In this document: positions 34,944 through 43,904 of the stretch, piece after piece
Layout of the letters: the number at the start of each line of letters is the position of its first letter
Position numbering within the stretch: position 1 is the stretch's first letter
Made by a program: the position numbers and the translations under genes
From: Candidatus Binataceae bacterium
GTDB lineage: Bacteria; Desulfobacterota; Binatia; Binatales; Binataceae
Assembly (NCBI GenBank): GCA_036495685.1
Contig: DASXMJ010000003.1
Span: forward strand, 1-57,684
Reading direction: 5' to 3'
Length of the DNA stretch: 57,684 nt
The notes under the pieces: model-generated
What the model was told of the DNA's origin: nothing
The model's input: only the letters and a program-made list of their open reading frames with translations
Database searches by the model: none

Positions 34944-35192
34944 ATGGCAACAACCGAAGAAACCCGCCCCGCTGCACCGCTTGAAATTGAGCAGCTTTCG
35001 ACGCTGAGCTACGTGAGTGAATTTTTCCAGGGGATGGGGATTATGCTCGGCATGGGCATTCTCTGGGGGCTCGAGATCGTGCGCAACGCATACTTTCGAC
35101 TGCTCGACCGGCTCAATCTAAAATCGCGCCGCCGACGCGCCAGCGCATTCCCGCCCGGCCGTCCCAGGAAGCATCGTCAACTGCGCGTCTAG
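34944..35192 (+). CDS. small membrane-associated protein, unknown function
   Basis: The 82-residue protein begins with an acidic region (about 1-22), then a hydrophobic, glycine-rich segment YVSEFFQGMGIMLGMGILWGLEIV (about 23-46, given in two parts: YVSEFFQGMGIM and LGMGILWGLEIV) and a basic tail RLNLKSRRRRASAFPPGRPRKHR. This is the layout of a small one-helix membrane protein with a cytoplasmic positively charged tail. No ribosome site is strong, and a hairpin separates it from the gene before. The codon pattern and hydrophobic segment make it more credible than a chance frame. No family recognised. Confidence 0.5.
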   Translation: MATTEETRPAAPLEIEQLSTLSYVSEFFQGMGIMLGMGILWGLEIVRNAYFRLLDRLNLKSRRRRASAFPPGRPRKHRQLRV

Positions 35193-35415
35193 CGGAATCC
35201 ACCAGACTCCACTTGGGCGCACGCCGCCTGGCGAATTTTGTCCGGGTGCCCGGCTCTTGGAGGGAACCTGTGCGGTTGTAGGGGAGCATCCCGAAAGCGG
35301 CCGCGCGGCGTCGGTGCCGGTGGACCGCGCAGCTTCCTGTCCAGGGCCCAAAAGCAGACGGCTAGTTGCGTCGCTCTGCGCCCAGGCGGCCTCCGCGGAC
35401 CGCCGGGCACGCTGC

Positions 35416-36186
35416 TTAGCGCGCCTGCCAGACCGGCTTGCGCTTCTCCAAAAAAGCGCGCACGCCCTCCTTGGCGTCCTCGCTTTGACGGACATCGCGC
35501 GCCATTTTGAGCATGTCGTCGTGCCACGCATCGAAAGATCCGCTCATGCAACGGCGCACGGTGGCCTTCATCGCCCGCAGCGATAGCGGAGCATTGCCCG
35601 CGACTTTCTCGGCCAACGCGGTTGCCACCTCTGCCAGTTTGGAGTCAGGGACGACTTCATGAACCATATTCATGTCGCGCCCGCGTGGTGCTTCGATCAA
35701 CTCGGCGGTGTAGAGAATCCACGCGGTATTCGCCGAACCGCACACCTCGATGAGCTTACGGGTGAAGTCGTAGGGAACCATCAATCCGACGCGACCCAGA
35801 GTCATACCTAATCGTGCACCCTCGCCCGCGATACGGAGATCACAATGCAGCGCGAGTTCCAGCCCTCCGGCGAGCGCAGCGCCCTGCACCGCGGCGATGG
35901 TCGGCACCGGGAAACGTTCCAGCCGACCGAAGACTGATTCCAGCGAAATGGGGTTGTGGCCGCCGGTGGATTCGTCGACTTCCTTGAGATCGATCCCCGC
36001 GCAGAAGCTCGCGCCCTCGCCGCGCAACACCAGTGCGCGAACCTCGCGATCGTTTTCGAGTTGCGCGAGCGCCTGGTTCAAGGCTTCGATCAGAGGTTGA
36101 TTGAGTGCGTTGCGTTTTTCCGGACGATTGAGCGCAAGCACCACGTAGTTGGGATGGCGCGTTATCTTGAGCACGTCCTCGGCCAT
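35416..36186 (-). CDS. enoyl-CoA hydratase/isomerase (crotonase) family protein
   Basis: The 256-residue crotonase-fold protein has both oxyanion-hole segments: GEGASFCAGIDLKEV near residue 58 and AAVQGAALAGGLELALHCDLRIA near 100. The first catalytic glutamate is kept in GGLELAL. The second, normally in an FGLPEIxLGI motif, is replaced: here LGMTLGRVGLMVPYD. So true hydration of trans-2-enoyl-CoA is doubtful, and isomerase, hydrolase or decarboxylase chemistry on an acyl-CoA is possible. It is a single gene between leuS and the small membrane protein, on the leuS strand and 128 bp past its stop. Confidence 0.8.
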   Translation of the reverse strand: MAEDVLKITRHPNYVVLALNRPEKRNALNQPLIEALNQALAQLENDREVRALVLRGEGASFCAGIDLKEVDESTGGHNPISLESVFGRLERFPVPTIAAVQGAALAGGLELALHCDLRIAGEGARLGMTLGRVGLMVPYDFTRKLIEVCGSANTAWILYTAELIEAPRGRDMNMVHEVVPDSKLAEVATALAEKVAGNAPLSLRAMKATVRRCMSGSFDAWHDDMLKMARDVRQSEDAKEGVRAFLEKRKPVWQAR

Positions 36187-36314
36187 TGCGGTTGCTCCTT
36201 GAATCTATTTGGCGAGTACCGATGAATGAGTCGGCGCCAGCATCGCACGGATATTTTAGGTGTTCAAGGAGAGCCGTGGGCAGCTAAAGCACCAAGCTCA
36301 GAAGGAGCGCAATC

Positions 36315-38753
36315 TCAAACTACGATGCTCAACATCCGATTGGGTACGAAGATGAACTTCTTCGGCTGCTTGCCGCCCACGTGACGCGCCACCGCCTCGC
36401 TCTTCAATGCAAGCTCGCGAACCTCTGCTTCCGAAGCTCCCACTGCAACCTGCAGCCGATCACGAACCTTGCCGTTCACCTGCACCACCACGGTTGCGGT
36501 GTCCTCGCGCGTCATCGACTCGTCGAATTTTGGCCACGACTCAAGATGCACCGATGCTGAATGACCCAAAGCGCGCCAGAGTTCCTCGCCCAGATGGGGG
36601 GCCATCGCGGCGAGCATCACCACGTACGACTCGACCACGAAGCGGTTCAGTTCCGTCGGCTTCAGCCTCGCGATGTGGTTGAGATGGTCCATCATCGTTG
36701 CCAGTCCCGTGTTGAAGCGCATCTTCTCGATGTGCTCGCTTACGGTTCTGATTGTTTTGTGGGCTTTGCGCAGGGTCTCCTCCGACGCAGAGCCATCGGG
36801 ACCTCCAGCGTCAACGTACCGGCGAAGCATCGTCCACACGCGCGTGATGAACCTCTCGGTGGCGGCCACCCCGCTTTCGTTCCAATTAGTGTCTTCGTCA
36901 TAAGGGCCCATAAATAGTTCCCACAGACGAAGGGCATCGGCGCCATACTTTTCGATCATCGCGTCCGGTGTGACGACGTTGCCTTTGCTTTTGGACATTC
37001 GCCGTCCGTCCGGTGCCCAGAGGACCCCCTGGTTGCGCAGGACGGGGAATGGTTCTTGGAAGCTGATAAGACCGGCGTCGTACATTACCTTGGTCCACAT
37101 CCGCGCGTACAGCAGGTGCATTACCGCATGCTCCGCGCCGCCGACGTAGAGATCGACCGGCAGCCAACGGTCGACCGCCTTTCGATCAAACGGTGCTCGG
37201 TCTTCGTGCGGCGAGGCAAAGCGCAGAAAGTACCACGAAGAACACGCAAACCCGTCCATGGTGTCCGTTTCGCGCTCGGCCGGGCCGCCGCATTTGGGGC
37301 AAGTCGTGTTGACGAATTCAGGGACATTCGCCAAAGGCGAGCGGCCCGTCCCCGCTGGCTGATACTCCTTCATCGTCGGTAGGAGCACCGGGAGCTGATC
37401 GTCGGGCACCGCAACAACCCCGCACGATCTTTTGCAATAGACCACCGGGATAGGACATCCCCAGTAGCGCTGTCGCGAGATGAGCCAATCGCGCATCCGG
37501 TAGCTGATGGTCGGCCGGCCAATCTCGTGGTCTTGCGCATATTGACAGACCGCCCGAATCGCCGCGGCGGTCGGCATCCCATCCAGAAATCCCGAATTAA
37601 CCGTGACTCCCTGCTCGGTGAAGGCACGACCAGTCGGGACCGGATTGTCATCGGCGGGTGCAGTAACCAGCGGAATCTCCAGGCCGTACTCCGAGGCGAA
37701 TTCGTAATCGCGCTGATCCTCACCCGGCGCGCCCATGATCGCGCCGGTGCCGTAACCCATCAGCACATAGTCTGCTATCCAGATTGGAACGTCCTTTGCG
37801 GAAAAAGGGTTACGGGCGTATGCGCCGGTGAAAACCCCGGTTTTTTCTCTGACGGTGGACAGACGTTCGATTTCGCTCTGCCGGCGGGCGTCTTTCACGT
37901 AGGCGGTGACCGACCCAAGCTGGGCCTTGGTGGTGATTTCAGCGACCAGTGGATGCTCCGGCGCCAGGACCATGAAGGAAACCCCGAACACCGTGTCGGG
38001 ACGAGTCGTGAAGAAACGGACTTCCTTGCCGGGATGACCGCTGACCGGAAAGGCAAGCTCAGCCCCTTCACTCCTGCCGATCCAGTTGCGTTGCATCAGC
38101 TTGATTGGCTCCGGCCAATCGATGTCTTCGAGATCGTCAAGCAGCCGATCCGCGTACTGGGTAATCTTGATGTGCCACTGTTCGAGGTCCTTTTTGCTGA
38201 CCGGATTGTCGGGGTGACGCCAGCAGCAACCATTCACAACCTGCTCGTTGGCCAACACCGTTCCGCACAAGTCACACCACCATTGCGACCCGGTCGCGCG
38301 ATAGGCCAGACCCCGCTTGAGGAGCAACAGGAACAGCCACTGGGTCCATCGATAGTATTCCGGAGAGGACGAATTGATCTCACGCGTCCAGTCGTAGGCA
38401 CATCCCGAGATAGTCAGTTGTCGCTTGAAATTCGCGGCGTAACGCGGAACCGTCTCTGTAGGATGAGCCTGGCGGAGGAGGGCCTCGTTCTCGGCCGGCA
38501 GGCCGAACGCATCCCAGCCCATGGGATGGAGGACATTGAAGCCCTTCATGCGTTTGTAGCGGCCCACGACGTCGCACGGGACATAGTTGCGCAGATGTCC
38601 CACCGACAGCCCATTGCCGGAAGGATATGGGAACATCTCGAGAACGTAGAACTTGGGACGCCCGGGGTCCTCGCGGGTGAGATAAATCTGGCTGCGCTCC
38701 CATTCCTCCTGCCAGTAGGGCTCGATCTTCTTGGCGTCGTAGCGTTCGTCCAT
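36315..38753 (-). CDS. leuS: leucyl-tRNA synthetase
   Basis: The 812-residue class I synthetase has the HIGH-type motif PYPSGNGLSVGHLRNY near residue 41 and the KMSKS motif in GRRMSKSKGNVVTPD near 570. The CP1 editing domain lies at about 220-405, and a DTMDGFACSSWYFLRFASP block is typical of bacterial LeuS. A CxxC zinc pair occurs in the TTCPKCGGPAE segment, with a second possible cluster at WWCDLCGTVLANE. It charges tRNA-Leu and edits mischarged products. It is divergent from the degV-led operon. No T-box leader or tRNA-like structure is seen upstream. Confidence 0.97.
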   Translation of the reverse strand: MDERYDAKKIEPYWQEEWERSQIYLTREDPGRPKFYVLEMFPYPSGNGLSVGHLRNYVPCDVVGRYKRMKGFNVLHPMGWDAFGLPAENEALLRQAHPTETVPRYAANFKRQLTISGCAYDWTREINSSSPEYYRWTQWLFLLLLKRGLAYRATGSQWWCDLCGTVLANEQVVNGCCWRHPDNPVSKKDLEQWHIKITQYADRLLDDLEDIDWPEPIKLMQRNWIGRSEGAELAFPVSGHPGKEVRFFTTRPDTVFGVSFMVLAPEHPLVAEITTKAQLGSVTAYVKDARRQSEIERLSTVREKTGVFTGAYARNPFSAKDVPIWIADYVLMGYGTGAIMGAPGEDQRDYEFASEYGLEIPLVTAPADDNPVPTGRAFTEQGVTVNSGFLDGMPTAAAIRAVCQYAQDHEIGRPTISYRMRDWLISRQRYWGCPIPVVYCKRSCGVVAVPDDQLPVLLPTMKEYQPAGTGRSPLANVPEFVNTTCPKCGGPAERETDTMDGFACSSWYFLRFASPHEDRAPFDRKAVDRWLPVDLYVGGAEHAVMHLLYARMWTKVMYDAGLISFQEPFPVLRNQGVLWAPDGRRMSKSKGNVVTPDAMIEKYGADALRLWELFMGPYDEDTNWNESGVAATERFITRVWTMLRRYVDAGGPDGSASEETLRKAHKTIRTVSEHIEKMRFNTGLATMMDHLNHIARLKPTELNRFVVESYVVMLAAMAPHLGEELWRALGHSASVHLESWPKFDESMTREDTATVVVQVNGKVRDRLQVAVGASEAEVRELALKSEAVARHVGGKQPKKFIFVPNRMLSIVV

Positions 38754-38871
38754 CGCAGCTGCGCACCTTACAGGGTTTGAAGTTTACCGTGTAGCAGATC
38801 AGCGTGAAACGGTGGGTTCGTCCACTCGTGGCCTTGCGTCGCCGGGCAACCCCAAGCTTAGTAGCCTTGCC

Positions 38872-38900
38872 TTGACAGCCCGCGACTGCGCACGTTATTC
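38872..38900 (+). promoter_or_regulatory. promoter of the degV-Rieske operon
   Basis: A perfect TTGACA at 38872-38877 and TTATTC at 38895-38900 are spaced by 17 bp. Initiation would be about 18 bases before the ATG at 38925. It is the only clear promoter found for the four-gene run that follows. Confidence 0.6.
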
Positions 38901-38924
38901 GCATGGCAGTCTTGAACGGGTGGT

Positions 38925-39794
38925 ATGGAAATGACCCAGGCGCTATCGATCGTCACCGATTCCAGCGTGGATTTGCCGGCCAACGAGGTCCGCAGAATCG
39001 GGATCGAAGTCGCGCCCATCCAGGTAGCTTTTTCGACCGAGTTCTTTCGCGATGATGGGCTGGCGCGCTCCGAATTTTACCGGCGCCTCCCCGACGAGCC
39101 GCGCCTGCCGGTGATCGCCGCCGCGATGCCGGCCGATTTCCTTGCCGCATACCGACGGGCGCACGAGCGCGGTCCCGACGTACTGTGCCTAATCAATCCC
39201 TTCGAATCATGCTCGACCTACACGGCCGCATATTCGGCCGCGGTGGTCGCGAAGCGTGATCATCAGATCTCCGTGGAAGTCCTCAACACCGGGCGGGCGT
39301 TGACCGCACTTGGGGCAGTTTGTATCGAGGCAGGCGAGATGGCGGCGCGAGGCGCGACCCTCCAGGAAGTTGTGAAGGCATTGGAGGAAGCTACCGCGCA
39401 GATCGATACCTATCTCGCGCCCGTTACCACCGCATACCTGGAGCGCGACGGGAGAATCTCGATCTACGAGATGACGGTTGGGTCTCTGCGCGGAATGTTG
39501 CCGCTGGTCCGCGTGTGGGGGAGGGTCGCGGTGGTAGACAAGTCCAAGACCCAGGCCGAGAATATTGAAAAGATGCTCGGACGGGCACAACAGGAGCTGG
39601 CGGGGTCCGAAGCTACGGTAATCGTAACTCATGCAGCGAATTCGCGCGGCGCCGGGGAGCTCGGCGCTGCTGCGCAGCGACGCTTGAAGGTCAAACGACT
39701 GATCACGAATGAGCTTGGACCGTCGGCCGGTGGATATTGCGGACCGGGCACGCTGGGGCTTGGATGGTGTCCGAGCCTGATTAAACTGAACTGA
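38925..39794 (+). CDS. DegV family fatty-acid-binding protein
   Basis: The 289-residue protein begins with the DegV signature ALSIVTDSSVDLPANEV and has the loop SCSTYTAAYSAAVVAKRDHQ, then the second-domain KSKTQAENIEKML. The C-terminal GPSAGGYCGPGTLGLGWCPS resembles the usual GPG/HxGPGTLG end. DegV (FakB-type) proteins bind one fatty acid in a deep pocket, and in Firmicutes they present it to a fatty acid kinase FakA. No fakA gene is nearby. It is the first gene of a plus-strand run with a flavin monooxygenase 19 bp later. A second ATG 6 bases downstream is an alternative start. Confidence 0.85.
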   Translation: MEMTQALSIVTDSSVDLPANEVRRIGIEVAPIQVAFSTEFFRDDGLARSEFYRRLPDEPRLPVIAAAMPADFLAAYRRAHERGPDVLCLINPFESCSTYTAAYSAAVVAKRDHQISVEVLNTGRALTALGAVCIEAGEMAARGATLQEVVKALEEATAQIDTYLAPVTTAYLERDGRISIYEMTVGSLRGMLPLVRVWGRVAVVDKSKTQAENIEKMLGRAQQELAGSEATVIVTHAANSRGAGELGAAAQRRLKVKRLITNELGPSAGGYCGPGTLGLGWCPSLIKLN

Positions 39795-39813
39795 GGCGGG
39801 CAAGGAGCTACCA

Positions 39814-40941
39814 ATGAAATTTGGAATCTTCTACGAACATTCAGTAGAGAAGCCCTGGAGCCGCGAGTCGGAACTGCGTGCCTATCACCAAGCGCTCGAG
39901 CAGATCGAACTCGCCGATGAGCTGGGATTCGACCAAGTTTGGGAAGTCGAGCATCACTTTCTCGAGGAGTATTCGCACTCTTCCGCACCCGAGGTCTTTT
40001 TGGCCGCCGCGGCGGCCCGCACCAAACGAATCCACATCGGGCAGGGCATCGCGGTCGCGCTCCCGCAGATGAACCATCCGGCCCGAATCGCGGAGCGTGC
40101 GGCAGCCCTCGATCTAATTTCCAACGGTCGCCTCGAGTTCGGCACCGGCCGCGCCGCGACTTGGACCGAGGTCGGCGCGTTCGGAATCGACCCCGACCAC
40201 ACCAAAGAGATGTGGGATGAAGTCATCCGTGCGATCCCCCGGATGTGGACGGAAGAGGAATTCGAGTGGAATGGCAAGTATTTCAAAATGCCGCCACGCA
40301 ACGTGCTCCCCAAGCCGATTCAGGATCCGCATCCTCCCATGTGGGTTGCGGTGTCGTCCCCGGAAACGGCGGTGCAGGCGGCCGAGCGCGGGATCGGCAT
40401 GCTCGGAGTAACCCTTGGCACGCCCGCCGACTACCGCCGCCTGGTCGCCGACTATCGCCGAATCATCAAGCACTGCGACCCGGTCGGCAAATTCGTGAAC
40501 AACCAGGTGAATGCCGCCAGCTGGCTCTATTGCGGGGAGGATGAGAACGAGGCGCGCGCGGTTGGCGGCGCGGCCGCTTTCAATTTCTTCCGCACCGCGG
40601 CGCATCTGGTCGGGCTCGGCGGCATCTACCCGTCGCATGCGTATACCGCGCTGGCGAACGCTACCGCGCTGCTCAGCCAGGCGGAAATCTTCTCACTGCG
40701 CGAGGGATTTCCGGTTGGAACCCCCGAGCAGATTGTGCAGAACCTCCGCTACTGGGAAGAAGTCGGGGTCGAGCGGGTCGTCTGCCTCATCAACTTCGAC
40801 CAGCAAATTCCGCAAAGGAAGGTCCTTGCAAGTCTTGAGCGTTTTGCGAAATACGTGATGCCCGAATTCGCGGAGGACAAAGCGTCGCGTCCGACCGGGC
40901 CATCGAAGAGCGGCCCCGAAGCGCCACCGATGCCCACTTGA
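39814..40941 (+). CDS. luciferase-like (LLM class) flavin-dependent monooxygenase
   Basis: The 375-residue TIM-barrel protein has the bacterial-luciferase start MKFGIFYEHSVEKPW, the strand-helix WEVEHHFLEEYSHSSAPEVF, and the flavin-binding GRLEFGTGRAATWTEVGAFG. Such proteins use FMNH2 with O2, or F420, to oxidise hydrocarbons, sulfonates or ketones. The sequence alone cannot separate the FMN from the F420 subgroup. The neighbours (acetoacetate-decarboxylase-like and Rieske genes) suggest breakdown or modification of a cyclic or keto compound. An ATG at 39814 with AAGGAG about 7 bases upstream fits well. Cytoplasmic. Confidence 0.85.
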   Translation: MKFGIFYEHSVEKPWSRESELRAYHQALEQIELADELGFDQVWEVEHHFLEEYSHSSAPEVFLAAAAARTKRIHIGQGIAVALPQMNHPARIAERAAALDLISNGRLEFGTGRAATWTEVGAFGIDPDHTKEMWDEVIRAIPRMWTEEEFEWNGKYFKMPPRNVLPKPIQDPHPPMWVAVSSPETAVQAAERGIGMLGVTLGTPADYRRLVADYRRIIKHCDPVGKFVNNQVNAASWLYCGEDENEARAVGGAAAFNFFRTAAHLVGLGGIYPSHAYTALANATALLSQAEIFSLREGFPVGTPEQIVQNLRYWEEVGVERVVCLINFDQQIPQRKVLASLERFAKYVMPEFAEDKASRPTGPSKSGPEAPPMPT

Positions 40942-40991
40942 TCCAACCACGGGAGAAGGCGTCATCGAAATCAGTGGAGGAGTGACTTCCA

Positions 40992-41702
40992 GTGCCCGAC
41001 CCAGGACGTTCGCGTCACGAAGACTACCTGATGGATCTACCCAAGGAACGGCCGGCCTATCCGCCGCTGCCGTGGGTTTGCCCGAACTCCACCATGATCA
41101 ACGTCTATTTTGAGGTCCTCAAAGCGCCGCTGCTGGACCGGTTGCCCCCCGAGTTTTGCCGTACGTCGCCCCCCTATTGCCGGCTCTCAATCTTCGATCA
41201 TCCGGAATCCCCGGTCGGGCCCTTTCGCGACGCGACCCTGGCGCTCGGATGCCGCTTGAACATGATGCCGGCCGCTTTCGTTGCGGCTTCGATCACCAAC
41301 AGCGAGAAGGCCTTGGCGGCAGGAATCTTCGAACGGGGCTTTCCCAACATGTTGGGCAAAATCGAGTTCGCCAGCGGCGTCGGCAACGCGCGAGCCGTGG
41401 TGGGCGACGGGACAGGTCCGCTGCTTGAAGTCGAGTTGCCCCTCCTGCAGACCATCGAGCCGAGCCGTCTTGCCTTCGACCACGCAGACGCTTTACGGAC
41501 CACCGCCGATGGTAAAACCGCATTGACCATCACGCGTCCGGATATCACGATTCACCGCGCTGCGATTTGCAAGAACGCACGCATCGAATATCAGGGCGAA
41601 CGTCGGGAAACGCCCTGGCACAGACTGGACTGCCGCAACGTCGTGAGTGCCCAACTGGTGCACGGCGATCGGACGTTCGACGCGGGACACGCGCCCGGGT
41701 GA
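40992..41702 (+). CDS. acetoacetate decarboxylase-like protein lacking the Schiff-base lysine motif
   Basis: From the GTG at 40992, with GGAGG about 11 bases before it, the protein has 236 residues. The segment SITNSEKALAAGIFERGFPNMLGKIEF, around residue 100-125, matches the acetoacetate-decarboxylase superfamily helix and strand that carry the catalytic Lys-Lys in true decarboxylases (YPKKL). Here the position reads FPNML, so no Schiff-base lysine is present. It may be a hydrolase, isomerase or aldolase-like member, or use other chemistry. It is 50 bp after the luciferase-like gene and 95 bp before a Rieske oxygenase. Family call moderate, activity unknown. Confidence 0.6.
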   Translation: MPDPGRSRHEDYLMDLPKERPAYPPLPWVCPNSTMINVYFEVLKAPLLDRLPPEFCRTSPPYCRLSIFDHPESPVGPFRDATLALGCRLNMMPAAFVAASITNSEKALAAGIFERGFPNMLGKIEFASGVGNARAVVGDGTGPLLEVELPLLQTIEPSRLAFDHADALRTTADGKTALTITRPDITIHRAAICKNARIEYQGERRETPWHRLDCRNVVSAQLVHGDRTFDAGHAPG

Positions 41703-41703
41703 C

Positions 41704-41755
41704 CGCGGTGGCGGGCCACGACATTTATTGACCCGCGGGCCACCACGCGGTACGA
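41704..41755 (+). other. GC-rich imperfect hairpin between two genes of the operon
   Basis: CCGCGGTGGCGGGCC and GGGCCACCACGCGG can pair imperfectly around a loop of about 19 bases, and an alternative GCGGG/CCCGC stem lies inside. It could reduce downstream expression of the Rieske gene or protect the upstream message. There is no T-run after it. Confidence 0.3.
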
Positions 41756-41797
41756 ACTTTAGGCAAGAATTTCCCAAGCGGTCGAGGGAGGTAGCTG

Positions 41798-42733
41798 ATG
41801 CGCTACGGCGGATGGTACCAGATTGCATTCGAGCGTGACCTTCAGGCGGATGTCAGCTCGGTTCCGGTGGGTGACCGCCGCCTACTGATCGTACGCAGCG
41901 GCGGCGAGATCAACGTTTATGACGCCACTTGCCCGCATCGCGGCGCGGACCTGGGCGTGGGCGGGAAATTGGTCGATCCCCGGGTGCTCACCTGTCCATA
42001 CCATGGGCATCGCATCGCCCTTGGAGGCGAAGGCGGGGGTCCATACTGTGTGGCAAAGTATCCTTCACTAGTAAGGAGCGGCCTCATTTTCGCCCTGGTA
42101 GGTAATTTCGCAATCGGCAAGCTCCCCGACATGCTGGACTACCTCGAGCGAACTCACAAAATCTTCGCCGGCTTCACCAAGACCATCAAGGTCCCGCCCG
42201 AGATGGTTATCGAAAACGCTTTCGACTGGGCACATTTTCCCCCCGTACACGACGTGCTGAAGGTCGAATACGGGGAGCCTACGGTGGAAGACGGGGTCTT
42301 CACCGCTACCACCAAGCTGCGCGTAGGCCCCTCGATGTGGCAAGGGGGCGGGGACGGTTCGCACCATGATGATGGTACGACGTTCATCGAGGTGCCGCTG
42401 CTCGCGCGCGCATATAGTCCGAACCTGACCATCACCCAGGTCGCGGTCGGCGGTGGCGATCATCCGCATTTCGTAATTGCTTCGGCGGTGCCGATGCTCG
42501 ATGGCACTTCCACCATTCGTCTTTCAGTGGCAATGCCGGTCATCGAAGGATTCGATCCGCCGCAAGAACTCGCCGACCTGATCATGCAGTTTGAGAGTAT
42601 GGGCCTGGAGCAAGACCGCCCGGTCTGGGAGAACCTCGCGCTCAACGCGACCCCGAAGTACACCGCCGAAGACGATAACGTTCTAAAATATCGGAAATTC
42701 TGCGAGCGCTTCACTCTGAACGGCCGCGTCTGA
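41798..42733 (+). CDS. Rieske non-heme iron oxygenase, short form
   Basis: The 311-residue protein has the Rieske [2Fe-2S] ligands CPHRG (near residue 45) and CPYHG (near 65), then the mononuclear iron motif NAFDWAHFPPVH (near 140), with the Asp-His-His triad. Length and layout (Rieske domain at the very N-terminus, short catalytic domain) resemble KshA-like 3-ketosteroid hydroxylases and related monooxygenases. GGAGG precedes the ATG at 41798 by 6 bases. It needs an electron-transfer reductase, which is not in this window. It is the last gene of the degV-led run; its role within that run is inferred from context. Confidence 0.85.
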   Translation: MRYGGWYQIAFERDLQADVSSVPVGDRRLLIVRSGGEINVYDATCPHRGADLGVGGKLVDPRVLTCPYHGHRIALGGEGGGPYCVAKYPSLVRSGLIFALVGNFAIGKLPDMLDYLERTHKIFAGFTKTIKVPPEMVIENAFDWAHFPPVHDVLKVEYGEPTVEDGVFTATTKLRVGPSMWQGGGDGSHHDDGTTFIEVPLLARAYSPNLTITQVAVGGGDHPHFVIASAVPMLDGTSTIRLSVAMPVIEGFDPPQELADLIMQFESMGLEQDRPVWENLALNATPKYTAEDDNVLKYRKFCERFTLNGRV

Positions 42734-42751
42734 GAAACCGTCCGGTCTTCC

Positions 42752-43897
42752 TCAGCCGGCGGCGCCGCCGCGGCTCGCGTCGCGTAGTATCGGTACCCGT
42801 CTCTCTTCGTCCGTCAATTCCCTCGCATGCACGGGTTCAATCGGCACCCCGCATTGTGCGAGCACCTTCCTGAGTTCGAGCAAGACCGGTGATACTTCCG
42901 CGTTCCGGTCACTACCCTGTTCGTCCCACGCGCGCTGTTCGGCTTCCACTGCCATACGGTCCTGCTCGAAAACCGAACGGGCGAAATATCCGATGACCGG
43001 CCACGCTAGGCTGAGGACCAGCGGCGTTTTAGGGCGCCGCACCATCAGGATGCCGAAGCTCTTATTGGTTCGCTGCTCCTGGTCGAGCGGCACGTAGGAC
43101 GCCCACAGGCGAATCGCGGGAATCTCGGAATGCGCTCGGAAGACGGTGAGCTCCTGGTGCGGATAGACGGTGCGAATCGTCATCAACTCGTAGTCACGAT
43201 CGACCCCGGACTCCGAGCCCTTCCCGCCCATTACCAGCAGATCCGCCCCGACATGCTGCTTGCCGCCTTCGAAGCGGTACTGCGCTTCGGTCCAATTAGT
43301 ACCTGTCCGGTAGTCGAGCATTACCGGCTGGATACTTCCCATCAGGCTGCGGTGAAGGAACTGATGGTTCATGTCCATCAGGTTTTCGTGCATGAAAGTG
43401 TAGTGGCAGCTGAGCGTCCGTTCGAAATACATCGTTCGATATTGCGGCGTACCCCATTCCGGGATGCTGGGAAGTTCCGAAACCTGCGCCAGTTCGGGTT
43501 CGCCCGGAAACACGAAAATAAGTCCGTACGCTTCGCGGCATGGATAACTGCGGACACCACGCGCCGCGGCTGGCATCTTTCCGCCATCGGCCAGGTAAGG
43601 GATCCGTGCCAGACGCCCGCTCGCACCGTAGCACCACCCATGATAGGCGCACTGGAGCTGCTCCCCGCGAACGACCCCGAGATGGAGCGGGAGCTGACGA
43701 TGCGCACATCTATCCTCCAGCGCAAATAGCGAGCCGGATTCGCTGCGCGCCAGTACCATCGGGTCGCCGGCGAACGTGACCGCCAGTGCGCGCCCTCGTT
43801 TAAGACTGCTGGAGCGCGCGACCGGATACCAGAAACCCGGGTGAATGCCGACCCGCCGGAGGTCGGGGACGCCTGAATGTGTGCCGGACCCCTGCAT
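42752..43897 (-). CDS. Rieske non-heme iron oxygenase, second type
   Basis: I chose the ATG at 43897 with GAGGT about 5 bases upstream; a TTG start at 43921 would overlap the methyltransferase end. The 381-residue protein has Rieske ligands CAHRQ and CAYHGW (about residues 64-85) and the iron triad in NLMDMNHQFLH (D, H, H with a spacing of 2 and 3). It is longer than the plus-strand Rieske protein and differs throughout, so they are not recent duplicates. Members of this group hydroxylate or demethylate aromatic and steroid-like substrates. It follows an O-methyltransferase gene by 7 bp on the same strand. Confidence 0.85.
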   Translation of the reverse strand: MQGSGTHSGVPDLRRVGIHPGFWYPVARSSSLKRGRALAVTFAGDPMVLARSESGSLFALEDRCAHRQLPLHLGVVRGEQLQCAYHGWCYGASGRLARIPYLADGGKMPAAARGVRSYPCREAYGLIFVFPGEPELAQVSELPSIPEWGTPQYRTMYFERTLSCHYTFMHENLMDMNHQFLHRSLMGSIQPVMLDYRTGTNWTEAQYRFEGGKQHVGADLLVMGGKGSESGVDRDYELMTIRTVYPHQELTVFRAHSEIPAIRLWASYVPLDQEQRTNKSFGILMVRRPKTPLVLSLAWPVIGYFARSVFEQDRMAVEAEQRAWDEQGSDRNAEVSPVLLELRKVLAQCGVPIEPVHARELTDEERRVPILRDASRGGAAG

Positions 43898-43904
43898 GCT
43901 GACC

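Noticed and set aside
38754..38871. A T-box or other leader riboswitch before leuS
   Set aside because: No specifier loop, T-box sequence or terminator/antiterminator pair could be seen.
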